Of a stretch of 64,000 nt of DNA, positions 33,515 through 46,800 are shown piece after piece; position 1 is the first letter of the stretch; each line of letters begins with the position of its first letter. Under the pieces are notes generated by a model. The model searched no databases. It saw nothing but the letters and a program-made list of their open reading frames with translations, and was not told where the DNA came from. A program made the translations under genes and the position numbers. The DNA comes from Raphanus sativus (Eukaryota; Streptophyta; Magnoliopsida; Brassicales; Brassicaceae), in contig NC_079516.1 in NCBI RefSeq assembly GCF_000801105.2, positions 11,284,001 to 11,348,000 of the forward strand, given 5' to 3'.

Positions 33515-36500
33515 TTGGACTCTACTTTCACGTCTCTTTCTCTCTATACGCCATTCTCTGGCTCTTCATTCGACAAAAACCTACCAATCCAATGTCTTGT
33601 CTTGGGAGTCGATCTTACTCTCTCTGATCTCTCTCTCTCGGAGCTTATGTCGTTAGGAGTATCGGAGTTCGCGGACGGCGTGGCGGCACGGAGCCTAAGC
33701 GAGATCTCAGAGCTTGACGCCGTAAGAATCGGAACTGATATTGTATCGGCGGCGAGACGTCTCATCGTGCTCTTAAGATCCATCGGAGACTGTCAATGGC
33801 TTCATCACCCACCAGTCATTTCCGAAGCTATTAGACGGTGAAATACAATACACCCTTTCCCTTTCTCCTGATATTTTTTTGATCCGACGGTCAAGATTCG
33901 TTTCTTTATTCTTACTATTTATAGTATCTCTCAAGAAAACAAGTTTTTGCTTCAGACCAGAATATACCCTGGTCCCAAGAAGTAGTGTTGAGATTGGTAT
34001 TGGCATTAAATGTTGTTGTTGAAGGTACGAGGAGCTGTGGATGCCGTTGATTTCTGATCTAACGGTTGGTTCGAAGCCTCCCATAATTCTACCTCCTCTT
34101 GATGTTGAATGGGTTTGGTTTTGTCATTCCTTAAATCCAGTAAGTAAGCTCTATTTCCTTTTTTTTTATTACCATTTCAAAACCAAAGTTTCTATATTTA
34201 TCTGAAACTTTAGTTTTGTTCCATCTTTATTATCAGGTAAGTTACAGAGACTATTGTCAAAAGAGATTCTCAAAACTTATAGGAAAACCCGCGATTTTCG
34301 ATGAAGAGAACGAGGATTACGCGGTTTCGCAATGCGAAAAATTCTGGATTAGGAGATATCCAGATGAGAGTTTTGAAAACAGAGTCGATCCTGACTCTCC
34401 TGAGATTGTTTCATCAGCTAATGAAGATATCAAAACTCAAGTAGAGAAACTGAGGTTTGTCTGGGAGAAGTTTTCAGCACCTTACATGTCTGAAACTGTT
34501 TACTTGATCGCTGCTAGGTTACGGTACAAAGGTTTCTTGCTGATTCTACACAAGTTCAAGGACGAGATTTCTCGTCTTGTCCCAGCTTCAGATATACTAC
34601 TCATGTGGCTCACTCACCAGGTCCGTTCTTGTGTATTCCCAGTTTCTTCTTGGTTTCAAATCGTTCTGTTTTGGTTTAGTTGTAAAGGAGTGATGGAATG
34701 GTGGATTTACAGAGCTACCCGACGATATATACAGAGGATGTTGGTGAAATGTTGGAAGAGACGATGATAAAAGTGGTTCGAGATGGAGAGGCAGTAGAGA
34801 AGAGTGAAGTGGAAACAACAAAGAAACTTTGGAATAGATATTTTAATCAACCATATGAAAAAGCAGGCGGCGAATTGAGTGTAGTAATAACGAAAGAGTC
34901 TCGTCTCTGCAACAGCACAATGTTTTATTGGCCCGTCTCTGATATAGATATTAACACCGCGTATAAGTCCATTCGACCAAGATTTGTCCTAGAAGTAAGC
35001 TTGCGTGCCGCCTAAGTAAGAGATTTTTGTAATACAAAGTTAGTCCTTGATTATTCTTTTTTTTTTTTAATTTATTTTGCAGTTATGTATATTTATAAGG
35101 CTGAATCCAAAGGCAGAGCAGAAAGAGTCAAGTTTTCTTCGTTTGAGAGTTGCTAGATGTCATCGGAAGCTTCAACTTGATAAGAAACTAACTGATCTGT
35201 CCGCGGATGGTACGTGGCAAAAGGGGTGGCATATATACTGCGAGTTTGGAACACAAGGAGTAGTTTTGGAATCTCATTGTGACCGTCGACGAAGTCGTGG
35301 GATTTGCTTGGGAAAGAAAAAACCGGAAGAGATGATAGCGTTTCTGTGGAATGATCTGCTAAGAGCATATTCCCTAGCGTCGGGTAGGTTTCTAGGGAAG
35401 CAAGTGAGTGTGTTTGCGTCCGTTACTCCTCCGGTTCAAGCGCCATACTTGCTGCGATTTGTACCGGATAGAGTTACGGATGATTCAGGTGCTATGATAT
35501 CTGATTCAATTCAAAGAACAAACAACTTCCGGCCTCAAGAAGGAAGATGGCTTACTCGGACCGTTCTTGATCATGCTGGTCGTGAATGTTTTGTCATCCG
35601 TATCCGGTAATAAAAACTATGGTTGTCTTCTACATGGAACCGCGCTCTTTTTTGTTTTCTAATTAATAATGTTTTGGTTTAGAGTCGGGAAGGGAGTTTT
35701 TAAACGCGGAAGTGAAGTTCCATCTCCGGTGAAATCAGAGGAGAGGATAACAGAGATACGAGTCGGTTCCTGGTCTTATGTCGAGGGTTCAATCGGTAAA
35801 GCTCCAGGTACGTTGGGAGAATATCTGTGTGAAACAATTGCAGCCTATTGATTGTGTTTATTGGTCTAGTACAGTAAAGGTGGTAGGAACCGTGACGCCT
35901 AAAGAACCGGTGGAGGATTGGGATGCGGCCTGGGAATTTTCATCTGGAGACGAATTGTTCATCCGGTGGGACTCGTCAGGATCTATATCAGAACTCGGTT
36001 TACAGTCAAGAAAGCCTGGTTCGCTGGTATGATTTTAAATTTTCTTTTCTTTTTTTGGTGGTTTTAAAACTGGTTATTACATATATATATATGATGGTGA
36101 ATTTTTATACAGGTTAGGCTACTAACTGGACGGCGAATGCAGTATAAAGGAGACAGTGAAGAAGACGAGCAAGGTATTGTAACAATGGTTAGATCGACAG
36201 AAGAAGACCCAACCGAAAAAGCAACAGCTTTGATCGATTGGAAGCATCAAGCAGTTGAATTTTTGCCCGAGGAAGACGCGGTTTTCGTCTTGCTATTGTC
36301 GGTATCAATTCTAAGAAGCGTGACTCAGAAAAGAAGAGAAGACGTTGGTAAATTGCTGGTACGGAAAAGGATAACCGAAGCAACTGGTGAACGGGATTGG
36401 GGATCAGTAATCGTCGATGCTTCATCATCAAATGTATCTTCTTCTAGTCCATATTTAGAGCCGTGGTATCGAAACTCTGGTAAGGTTATGGCGATGGAGG

Positions 36501-36595
36501 AGAAAGCACAGGTGGCAAGGTATCCGTATCCAGTAATGAGCTATTCTAATGTTGATGGTGGTGATAGTTTGTACAAGCATGTAATATTCGGGTGA
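33515..36595 (+). CDS. DUF1399 / glycine-rich-domain (GRDP)-like protein, start codon missing
   Basis: Eight exons with consistent GT-AG introns and phases: 33515-33837, 34025-34139, 34237-34620, 34713-34994, 35083-35606, 35683-35807, 35875-36026 and 36113-36595 (TGA). They give about 795 codons, near the size of Arabidopsis GRDP/DUF1399 proteins. Conserved blocks: CQWLHHPPVISEAIRR, ILPPLDVEWVWFCHSLNP (about residues 130-146), YPDESFE, LRLRVARCHRKLQ, and a C-terminal half with WKHQAVEFLPEEDAVFVLLL. The usual glycine-rich tail is absent. The family is poorly understood; two relatives are linked to ABA or auxin responses. The best counterpart may be At1g56230. The expected N-terminus begins with TTG at 33515; no upstream in-frame ATG occurs before the TAA at 33482-33484, and the first in-frame ATG is at 33647 (residue 45). 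It may be start-lost, use the internal ATG, or have an unseen upstream exon. Confidence 0.8.
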
Positions 36596-38145
36596 CTTTA
36601 AAGAACAACTGCATGTTTTTATTTTAGTCAGACGGATTGGTCTAAACAAAACTTATACGATGGATGCTATCATGGCTTTTACAAGTTTCCCTAACTCTAC
36701 CCCATTTGTACATCTTGTTTTTACTTAAAAATACAATTGGATTGGAGATAAACAGTTATCATTTTAGGAGTTGCTTAGGAGAGGGAAACAGTTTGTCACA
36801 TAGACTTTCTCATGGAGCAAGTTTTAAATCGGCAATTCGGTCACCACCTACTGGGAGAGAGAAACAATTTGTCATATTTTTTTAACATTTTGATCATATA
36901 ATTTACAAAATGTATACAAGATTTTAACAAGTTATTGACCTTAATATTTATATGAGTACTCTTTTCATAACACGTGCATTACTTACCACATTAATTAAGT
37001 TATATGCTTAATTTGCTTAAATACAACTTCTATGCTCCATGAGAAACTTTATTTTTATATTTTAGCATATGGATTTGATAAAATTCTTACTCGTAAGACC
37101 TTTAACTCAACAAACAAAATAAATGGAAATGTCTAATCTTATTACATTATTTGTCAAGATATTAAATAATCTTTTTATAAATTTCTTCAAAACAACATGA
37201 ACGAAATTAAGACGTATACAAAAAAAAATCTTTGTTCACTGTTTTGATTTAGTTGTTCTCATATAAGTTTGTTAAAAAACTCAGTTGCAAAAATTGCAGA
37301 TTAAATTCTAGCAAAATTCATGTAAAAGATATAAGATTCGATCGATTTCTAAGACTAAGGCTCAATTGCTACAACTGATGAAGCACAATGATGTAGAAAC
37401 AATATTTTGCAGAAATTGTATGCTCTCATTAAAGTTTTAATAAAGTAAATTTTAAAATTATCATAAAACTTAGTATATAATATATTTATTTTAAAATAAT
37501 ATATATTAATAATTCATTTGTTATCAAATAAAATAAATTATCATTATTTATTTATTGATAGAGCAGTATATAATTATTCATATATAATATTATCATAAAA
37601 ATTTAATATATGACATATAATTTATTTATTTATAAATAATATAGATATGTTTATTTTATAATATATAATATATAAATATATACTATTTTATGTTTTTATT
37701 AAAATAATAAATGATACGTGCAAGTATATAAATTATATTATATTTTAAATCAGAAATATTGTTCTTTTTAAAAAGCTAAAAATATTTAATCACAAATTTT
37801 ATTTTTAAAATCTAAATTTATTTTTTGATTATGAATATAAACTTTCTATTATTAAAAAAAATAAACTAATTATATATAATTATTTTTAAAATTTTATATA
37901 TTCTAATTGCAAATATTTTGCCAAAAACTTCATATAAAAGCATTGAGTAAAGAACATTTGAAGATCAGAGCATCTTGTAAATGTTTTTGTGATAAATGTT
38001 AATTTAATAATAATGAGTATAGTGCTTATGTTAATGATCTGCCAATCAAATCCTAAATAAGCCATGAGGCCACTTTGCCGTCTCATTGATAAAACAACTC
38101 AGAAGCGGATTACATCTACAAAATACTTTCAAAAGCCAAGGCTTA
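36596..38145. other. AT-rich spacer after DUF1399 gene
   Basis: Contains the gene's 3' flank and then a very AT-rich tract (37390-37900) of ATATAAT/TTTATTT words. No gene, RNA or terminal repeat is recognised. Confidence 0.45.
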
Positions 38146-38318
38146 GAGCATCTTCAACCCCACTCCATAATTTACTGCAAAATGGAGTGAGAAATTGAGT
38201 AATGAAGAAACAAAAAAAATGATTACTCCATATATAAAGTAATGAGATTTTTGTTTCTTCATCATTCCATTTCCCACTCTATTTTACAGTAAATTATGAA
38301 GTGGGGTTGGAAATGCTC
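38146..38318. mobile_element. GAGCATC-type MITE, 173 bp
   Basis: The left terminus GAGCATCTTCAACCCCACTC and the right terminus (complement GAGCATTTCCAACCCCACTT) pair over about 45 bp, continuing through CATAATTTACTG. TA flanks both ends. Non-coding; the same family as 22956, 55148 and 59818. Confidence 0.85.
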
Positions 38319-38390
38319 TAAAAACTACTTCAACGCTGGTTTGCAGTCCATGTTGGGCAAATCTAGATTGAATTTCAAAATTTTGCTACG

Positions 38391-38920
38391 TACAATAGAA
38401 CTTCTATAAATTAATAATATTAGAAATTTAAAATTTTATTAATTTATAGTGATAGAAAATTTATAAAAAATCATTATTTAGATTTCTTATTTTAAAATAT
38501 ATATTTTTAGAATAAGAAAAATATTTGATTTTGGTGCATAGACATTAACTATTATTTTCTGAAATTTGACATTTATATTAAATTTATTATACTAATATAT
38601 ATTGTATAGAACTTAAATGTGATTTTAGATATAATATTACTCAATCTCGTCAAAAATATATTAAATGTTAAGAAAATATAATGTTAATTATATTGTGAAT
38701 ATAAACGAAAAATATATTAATAGGTTCTTACTAATATAAATTATATATTAATATTAATTATTAATTTATAATTTTAATGAGACCATATATTTAAATCAAA
38801 TTTTCTAAAAATTATTATCTATTATTCTATCGATTTATGTCAAATTTTGAACATGCATAAGTCAGGACCACGAAATATATTAATTTATAAAAATTATTAA
38901 TTTATACATGTTCTACTGTA
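38391..38920. mobile_element. TIR element TACARTAGAAC, 530 bp
   Basis: Starts TACAATAGAACTTCTATAAA and ends TTTATACATGTTCTACTGTA, inverted repeats of about 27 bp with a few mismatches. The interior is AT-rich with repeated TTAATTTATA words and no ORF. The flanking TA may be the target duplication. Confidence 0.65.
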
Positions 38921-39014
38921 TGTGAATTTTACTACTAGAATGATCAAATTGCAACAAGTACAAATAATTTATACATGTTCTACTGTATGTGAATTTTACT
39001 ACTAGAATGATCTA
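38899..39014. repeat. Tandem duplication, 67-bp period
   Basis: AATTTATACATGTTCTACTG (38899 on) with the following TATGTGAATTTTACTACTAG is repeated from 38966. The copied block therefore spans the right end of the 38391-38920 element and its flank, so duplication followed insertion. Confidence 0.85.
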
Positions 39015-39660
39015 AATAAATGAAGATACTAACTCAACAATTATAACAAAACATGCAAATGTTCTTTTGGGTTTAATGAAAATAAGATTCGGAAGAGGGA
39101 TTATCTTTATTTCAAAGAATGATAGTTAGTTTATAGTTCAAAGTTAAGAAAGAAATAAAATAAATTTCTTTTTTTATTTGGACTTTTACAAAATATAAGA
39201 AGATTAAAAGGAGAATGAGAAATAGGACAAAATATTAAGCTTTAGATTTGGTATAGAAAAGTTTATATATAGGTGCTATTTTTTAGACTGAAAAATAAGA
39301 TTTTGTGGGATTCGGTACTGCGGAAAAACTTGTAAACAGAGTATATATTGATATAGTGAAGAATATGGATAATATTGTATTTAAATATAAATAATAGTAT
39401 AGAACAGTATAATTGAGTAGTTAGCTAAAAAAGAGATAACTTGGTGAATTTATATGAAAATTATTTAAGAAATATCATATGGAAAAGTAAAATTAATATT
39501 TTTTGTCTTTAAATAGTTTTTTTTAAAAAATTTTTAATTACATAATTTGTTAACTCGTGAGCTGATCTATGTACAAAAAATAGTTTAGCTCAAAACATCA
39601 CTTATCGCATAAGAACTAACGTTTAGAGCGAAGAATCTTAATTAGGCCTACTATTTGGTT
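39015..39660. other. AT-rich spacer, nothing recognised
   Basis: No ORF, RNA gene or clear repeat boundary. Confidence 0.45.
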
Positions 39661-40470
39661 ACGATAATTATATATTAAATAACTAAAAACTCAGTTCAAT
39701 TACTATTATGTAATAAATTGACGTGCGCATATAAATTAAATGACTATTCTTGTTTATTCGCAATTATTTTAGGGTAAATAAATCAAAGTAATCAATCTCA
39801 TCTATCGTATATGATATATAATTAAATTTAAATGATACTAACATAGATATATAATATACTTTTAATATTAATATTTATTAAATGAGGTTTCTACTCATAT
39901 TATTTTATGATTATTTGCATATTTGTGTAACAAAATTTTACAACAATGAAATTTTTCTAATGTGGAATGTTTAGTGGTTTCAATAATTTATAATCATTTT
40001 AAAAACAGTGAAGATTTCAAAATTAAATATTAAAATTTCAATATATGTTCAATGCAAATATCAAAATATAAGTATGTATTTGTGATGTATAGTTTAATTT
40101 AAACTATATGAAATATATAAACATAAACACCTATTAAAATATTTTATAATCATTGTATCTTATTATAGGAAAAAAAAATAAACCTTGATCACAAAAGTTT
40201 ATGTGAGACTTTTAACAGTTTTATTAATCTATACTCATTATGAAAAATTTAAAATACAACATATACAAAAAAAATCTAAATTTTTATTATATGGTTAATG
40301 TAATTTTTTTTATTTTAATAATAAAAAATAAACAAAATGATAGAAAATATATAGATTGTTAGTAAATCTTTATTATTTAAAATCATTAATTACCATATAT
40401 ATTTTAATCACATTAGATAATTAATTTATTAGGTTTTATTTAAAAAAAAATATATAATAAATTTCAATTT
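39660..40470. repeat. Dispersed 0.8-kb repeat, copy 2
   Basis: Same orientation and landmark order as 11640-12450 (GTGCGCATATAAATTAAAT, TTTTAGGGTAAATAAATC, GAGGTTTCTACTC). The copies carry many substitutions and small indels, so they are old. Confidence 0.7.
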
Positions 40471-40840
40471 GATAAATAAGTGGATAATATTTTCTCCCAA
40501 TTTAATTTTCAAATAACAAAATTCTCAATTGATTTTTAAATCACCACGTAAATAAAGTTAGCATTTTATTACATGACAACTCCAGAAAACATTTTTTAAT
40601 TATTAAAAATTACATGTTATAACTTTTAAAATGTTTCTCTATTAATAGATGCAAATACTCTTATAAGTAACTTAGACTTTTTATTTTGATGGTTTTTACA
40701 CACGAAGTAATAAACCGATCCCCAAGACCGGCAAGAATCAACTGTTAACATGTGAAAAAAGGCAAACCATGGGAGAACACAAACGGAGTGCAACACACAC
40801 ACAAATAAGCAGAAAACAAACAACAACCTTGAGACATGTT

Positions 40841-43800
40841 TCAGATGGAGACACTGTTCGGGATTCCCCTGCCAGTGACTCCCGCTACACTGGTCGGAAA
40901 CAAAGAAGTGTATGGCATCTTAACCGGGCCAGTCCTGTTCTTGAGATTCTCGTCTTCGTTCCTTTCATCAATCTTTTTCTCAATCTCTTTTACTTTCTCT
41001 CCAAACTTCTCAAACGCATCCAACGCCTCTTTCTCAGCTGCCCATTCCTTAGAATCTCTCTGCCCCAAATACACCTCGTCGCTCGAATGAGTAGACAGAA
41101 TCTCAATCAGAGATATCCCAAGAAGCGTCTGAAGCTGAGCCGTGATCGTGTTCAAAAACACTTTCTCCGGATTCTTCTCAAGTTCTTCAAACTCTGGAGT
41201 GTTTTCCTTTGGCATGAACTGTCGGCTTATGGTCGGCCTGTTGGGGAGATACCCAGCAAAGGGATACTGTCCGAAGTTAACAGCTGCATGCAGAGCAGAG
41301 GCCACCCATATTATTATAGTGCAAGAGTCAATCAGTTCTTTGCGGGTTTGCATTTTGGGCCACCAAGGTTCTGACTTTTTGTCTCCGTGACCTTCCTCAC
41401 GCACCTCCTTCCACCAAGCTTGGAGCTCCCTGTCGTTTTGGACATCCTCGTCCGTCTTGTAATACAAGGGAATGTAGTCTTGGACCCATGACTCGATAGC
41501 GTACCAAACCTCAAGCCCATCCACAGCGTAAGGATAGTCTTCTATCTTCAGACGTAATCCGTGTGGTGCTTCTGGATCCTCAACAGCCATCCCTCTGCAT
41601 TTGAAAAGCCATTAATATTTTTTTTTATTTCTCTTTTGAATAAATATGCAATTACCTCTTTTTAAGTTCTGCTGGTAAGGCTTGGTCAGGGAAGGTCCAG
41701 TGGTTCTTGTAGATGAAAGATGACATCTCCATGGCATATTTAGAAGGGAAGACTGTGATCTCAAAGATACCACCTCCATTGATCAAGATTTGCCTAGCAA
41801 GCGCATTAATGTTCATCGTATCACGGTAGTGAGGTTCGAGGAGCTTGAAAACCGGGTGAAGAACGCTTAGCTGTCTGTTCGTGGCAATGACAAAAGGTTC
41901 AATCGATGCGTGTGTTTGCAACCTGCAAGAAAAGAAAACCAAACTTTTATATACATAAAGTTTTCCCCCAACTTGACAATAACAAATCCATTATTACCAA
42001 TGGCTGATAAGTTGATGGTTTCCAGAGTCGTTTACGCCTACATAAGCCTTTGCCAACTGCCACAGCGAGTCGTGGACCCCTTCCCCAGGCGTGTATACTT
42101 CGCTCACTGCTCCAGAGCTGTCTCCGTCAGGATGAGGCAAGCTCAGCTCAATCACCAATGGCTTCAAGGTCCCATCATCTTTCAAGAAGAGAAGAGTTCT
42201 GCTTGCGTAAACCTTGTTTCCGGTGGTGTTTATGCGTCCCAGGTACGGCATCAGTGTGTCATGGTGGTCTAATATGAACAACCTTTCCTTCTCCAAAGCC
42301 TGAAATATCAAATGTTTTCAGATTGACTCGGAGATCAGATATATGAGTATGATGATCTTAGGCTATGGCGCTCTGTTATGCGGATCATTATTATCAATAG
42401 CTCTTCTAGTCATTACATTTCGCAAGATCGGATCTACTTTTTGGAAAAATAATATGAAAATAAAATTTTTATTAAATGAATTTTTTTCTTTTTGATGTGC
42501 TTTACTTTTATTTGATACCTCTTCAACAGTGAGCCCATCTAAGCTCTGTTCTATATGGCTTTTGGTGATTGTACTGTTCTGGTCACCGTATGTTTCGTTG
42601 TCAAGCTTGCTCTTTGGAGGAAATTCCTGCAAGTTAACATGCCATATAACCTGTAAGAAACCAGAAAAAAAAAAAAAGAGAAACACTATTCGATTTCACC
42701 TTAAGAAGTTGAATAACAACAGGGTTTAGGCCAGCAAGCATTTCTCTAGCGAATTCCTCATCGGTTCTCCATGCAGTTTTGTCCACTAGAAGAAGAAGAA
42801 AATCAAAGTTAGTTGTATCCAAGAATGAATGGTTTATTCAGATGGATACCTTTGATGACCTGAGGCACTGGATACTTGAGAAATTTCTGACCATCTGTTC
42901 TGAATATCTCCTTTAACATCTCAAGCGGTATATTCTTAACGATACTATCAATCAAATCCTTGTTTGGTAGATCGATTCCTTCTTCATAGATCTTAAGAAC
43001 ATCTTCAAAAGAATCGAACTCGTTAGGAGTCTCGTCAAACACAGACTCAAGCGCAGGCTGTATGATCTGAGCAATTGCTTTCAGAGCATAAGCAAGGAAA
43101 TCAGACATCTTCAAGTGTCCGAATCTCTCATCTCTTGGAACATATATATCTAGGCTTGACGTGACTGGTAACCTGCTCTCTGTTTCAGGATCTTCTTTAG
43201 TCGGTTTTCGCCCGGTTCTTCCTCTTCTCGGGTAAGGATACTCCTGTGACCCTCCAAGTACAGGCCGTGGGTTTTTTGGAGGTACGCCTAGATCGTTGTA
43301 GTAAGCATAGTCATACACTCTATCCCATTCCTTAAGCTCTCCTTCACCGGTTCCTCTTAGGCTCACTAGCTCTTCTTCCCTGTATTTGAGCAGTGGCTGT
43401 GGCGTTTCATGTGGAAGGTAAGTCTGAAACACACAAGTAAACATTTGAGTCTCAATAAATAATTTCTCACATCATCTTGCTTCTTACGTTACTTTAGTTT
43501 ACCTTGTTGGAGAAGAAAACTCGGTCTTTGGTGTAGTTTTTAGCAGGGTAAACCCAAGAATTGCAGATGTAATGGACTCTACCATGCCCTGGGACATCTT
43601 CAAGCGTCAAACTTTTGAGATAAAACTCACTAAAATGGCTGTTTCTGATCAAGAATGCTCCAGGGTAACCAAAATCTTGGTCGTAATCGAATGTGACCTT
43701 GAAGGCTGATTCACCAGCGGTTAACGACGTGATCGTGGTGATCCAGTCCTCTAAGTGAGCAGCCTTCCCTAGTTTACCGTTAGAACCATTTTCTGCCAAA

Positions 43801-46800
43801 TCATAATGAAAAAAATATAAATAATAGAGTCAACTGAGTTGGTTTACGTCCACGTTGAGTCTGGTTAATGTATTTGTTCAAACAAACGGAATTATATACT
43901 GGTATGCAATTACAAGTTGAAAACATTTAATCCTTCTCTGAGAAAAAATGTATCCATCTACTATTCTTTTTTTTTTGTCAAAGTATCCATCTACTATTCT
44001 TAAAAACAGTATCAGCATTAGAAGACGGTGATAACAATTACAGCTATCAGACACTATACGAATAAATTCATCATCTAAAGGGAGAAAGAAAGTAAGTTTG
44101 ACCAAAAAAAAGGAGAAAGAAAGTACTCAGTCTAATTTCAATGCAATTTCTAATTTAATATTAATTATAAATATATTAATTTTATAAATAATTTCCTGCT
44201 ACAAAAAGAATTAGAATTTCAATGCAATTTATAATTTAATATTAATTATAAATATATTAATTTTATAAATAATTTCATTTATCTCAAATATTATTGGTTG
44301 AATATGAGTAATTAGTGAGAATTTCAATGTATTTTAATCATTTTTTTTAATTTGTATAAAAAATATGAAACCGACACTTTTTTTGTAAAAGAAAGGGAGT
44401 ATTAAACTATAGGTATTTAATAAAAAAATTAAACACATACATCTTTATTGTTTGATGCGTATAATTTACCATTTTGTTTTGGAATTGTTAAAGACGCAAT
44501 TAAACGAGAAAAGAAGATTAAATCCACAAATGTTCCACCAGACAATATAAATGGAACAGTAAATTAATTATCTTGGAGTTGAAAACAGTAGACGACAAAA
44601 AAGGTTGAAAACAGTTAATTATTCCTAAAGTTGAAAAAACAGATTATTTTCTTCTTTTGAGACTATTCGATAAATTTTTAATCAGTTGTATTTTCTTTTG
44701 AGAACTTTTGGTAATTTAATCTTCATCTTCTTCCTGCAGATTCTGAAACCTAAAAACAGCAAAGCCGTTTGTATTTGCCATTTATTCATCACTTCAACCA
44801 TTTTCATCAAGTTATCATTCATAGTGATGTAATCAAGGGTGAACCTAAGTTCAATTCTTTTTTACCTCTGTTATATCTTGAAATATTACTTTTCTATATC
44901 ATTCTTAAAAAAACTAATTAATTCATAACTATATCTACTTTAATATTAATACTAACCACGTCTTTTTTAGATATACAGAACCGTTGCCACGTTCTCTGTA
45001 TCTTTTTTATACAAAAGTCAAATGAATTTTTTGTCGGAATATGATGAGAAACAGGGTTATGGACTTTGAAGAACTAAAATTTATATAATAAGATTAGTTT
45101 TCTGAATAATAAAGATTCGAGTATAATTTAAAAATTATAAAATTGAAGAATAAAAATCAAAACTAATGTGTAAAATAGCAATGACACAAATGTATAGTTA
45201 TACAAATTTTTCAAAAATAAAACTTCAAAAAAGATATTGTCAAACAAAAAATATACTCGTATTTGAAAGTGTTAATCAAAATCTAGTATATATTTATTTA
45301 GTATAAATTGAGACGACAAACACTTAAAAACAAAATTATTTAGTACAAACACTTGCAACATAAACTAAATAAAAATGAGATGGAGACGACAGACACCTAA
45401 AAACAAAATTATTTTCTCCTAGTTGTGTTGTAATTATTTTTGTATTTCAACCTTAATACCAAATTAGAATATATCTAACTGGTAATAAAATGAGATGGAG
45501 ACGACATACACTTGGAAACAAAATTATCCCCTATATATTAATCCTTAAGCATTGCAACACTGTTTAGTAGTCACGTGTCATCATGAGAATTATTCTCAAA
45601 ATTATTAAAGAAATAGGTTGGTCCATCTACACATATATTATAGTTTTTATTAAATAACTATTAAATTAATTATTAATATACAAAAGAATATTCTATATTC
45701 TTTCCTTAAAAAAAGCTACGGAACTTCCTAATATGATTGACATATATATATCACCATTAATGATTATGAATAATAAAGATTTGATAATAATTTTTTATCC
45801 TCTATACTTTTCGTTTAATTTTATTTTTTAAAATAAATTAAACAATCACATTAAGCATATAATAAAAAAAATATATTTTTTTTATATGTTGTATTTCGAA
45901 TTTTTTAAAAAGAATATAAATTACTAAAAGTGGTACAAACCTCACATTGAAAATTTGTGATCAATGATAAAAAAATTTCAGTTCAGCCCATTGTTTTTAA
46001 TGGTCTTTGAAATTTTTTAATGATTAACTAAATAAATCACGTAAATAATAGAAAGTGTTTTGGTTTAAAATTGTTGCATACTCAAAATCAGTATGAACCA
46101 TCGTCACGTTCATTTGAAATTTGGTTACAATAAAAAATATATGGTTGGGAAAAAAATCCGAATCCAAATAACCGAACCAAATCCAATCCAGAAAATAGTA
46201 TAGAACTTTAATCAAATTGGTTAGATATATGAACATGTTTAAAATTTTGGTATCTAAAAAACCAGAACCGCCCGATCCGGACCAAAATATATTGGGTATC
46301 CAAGTATATTCGAACCAAATTTATATACTTAAATATATTATTTTTAAAAAAAAGTTAATATCTAAAAGAAATATACAAAATACTTAAGATGCTTTTAAAT
46401 TGTCCAAAATACTTAGAAATATATAAAATAGTAAAAATTATATATTTAAAATAACTTAACATTACTCAAAATATCAAAATACTGAAAATATCTATTCATT
46501 TTCTGTCCAAATATTTAAGTTAAACCAATTTTTATGTTAAGTTTAAGTATTTTGGTATACATTATTCAAATTTATATGTAACATATTATTTTTATTTTTA
46601 TGTTTTGAGAAATTTAAAATATATATGAACTTTAAGTTTTTAAAATATTAAATGGATTATCTGAATCTAAGCCCAAACCGAACATATAAAAATACGAACC
46701 AAATTTGTAAAGATCCAAAACGAACCTAATCAAACCAAATGATACCTATCCACATGCCATCCCTAATCAAACGTAAAAAAATTATTGATAACAAAAATAT

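Noticed and set aside
40769..41374. 201-codon plus-strand ORF in LOX1 exon 8
   Set aside because: It is antisense to a clear lipoxygenase exon and lacks any motif.
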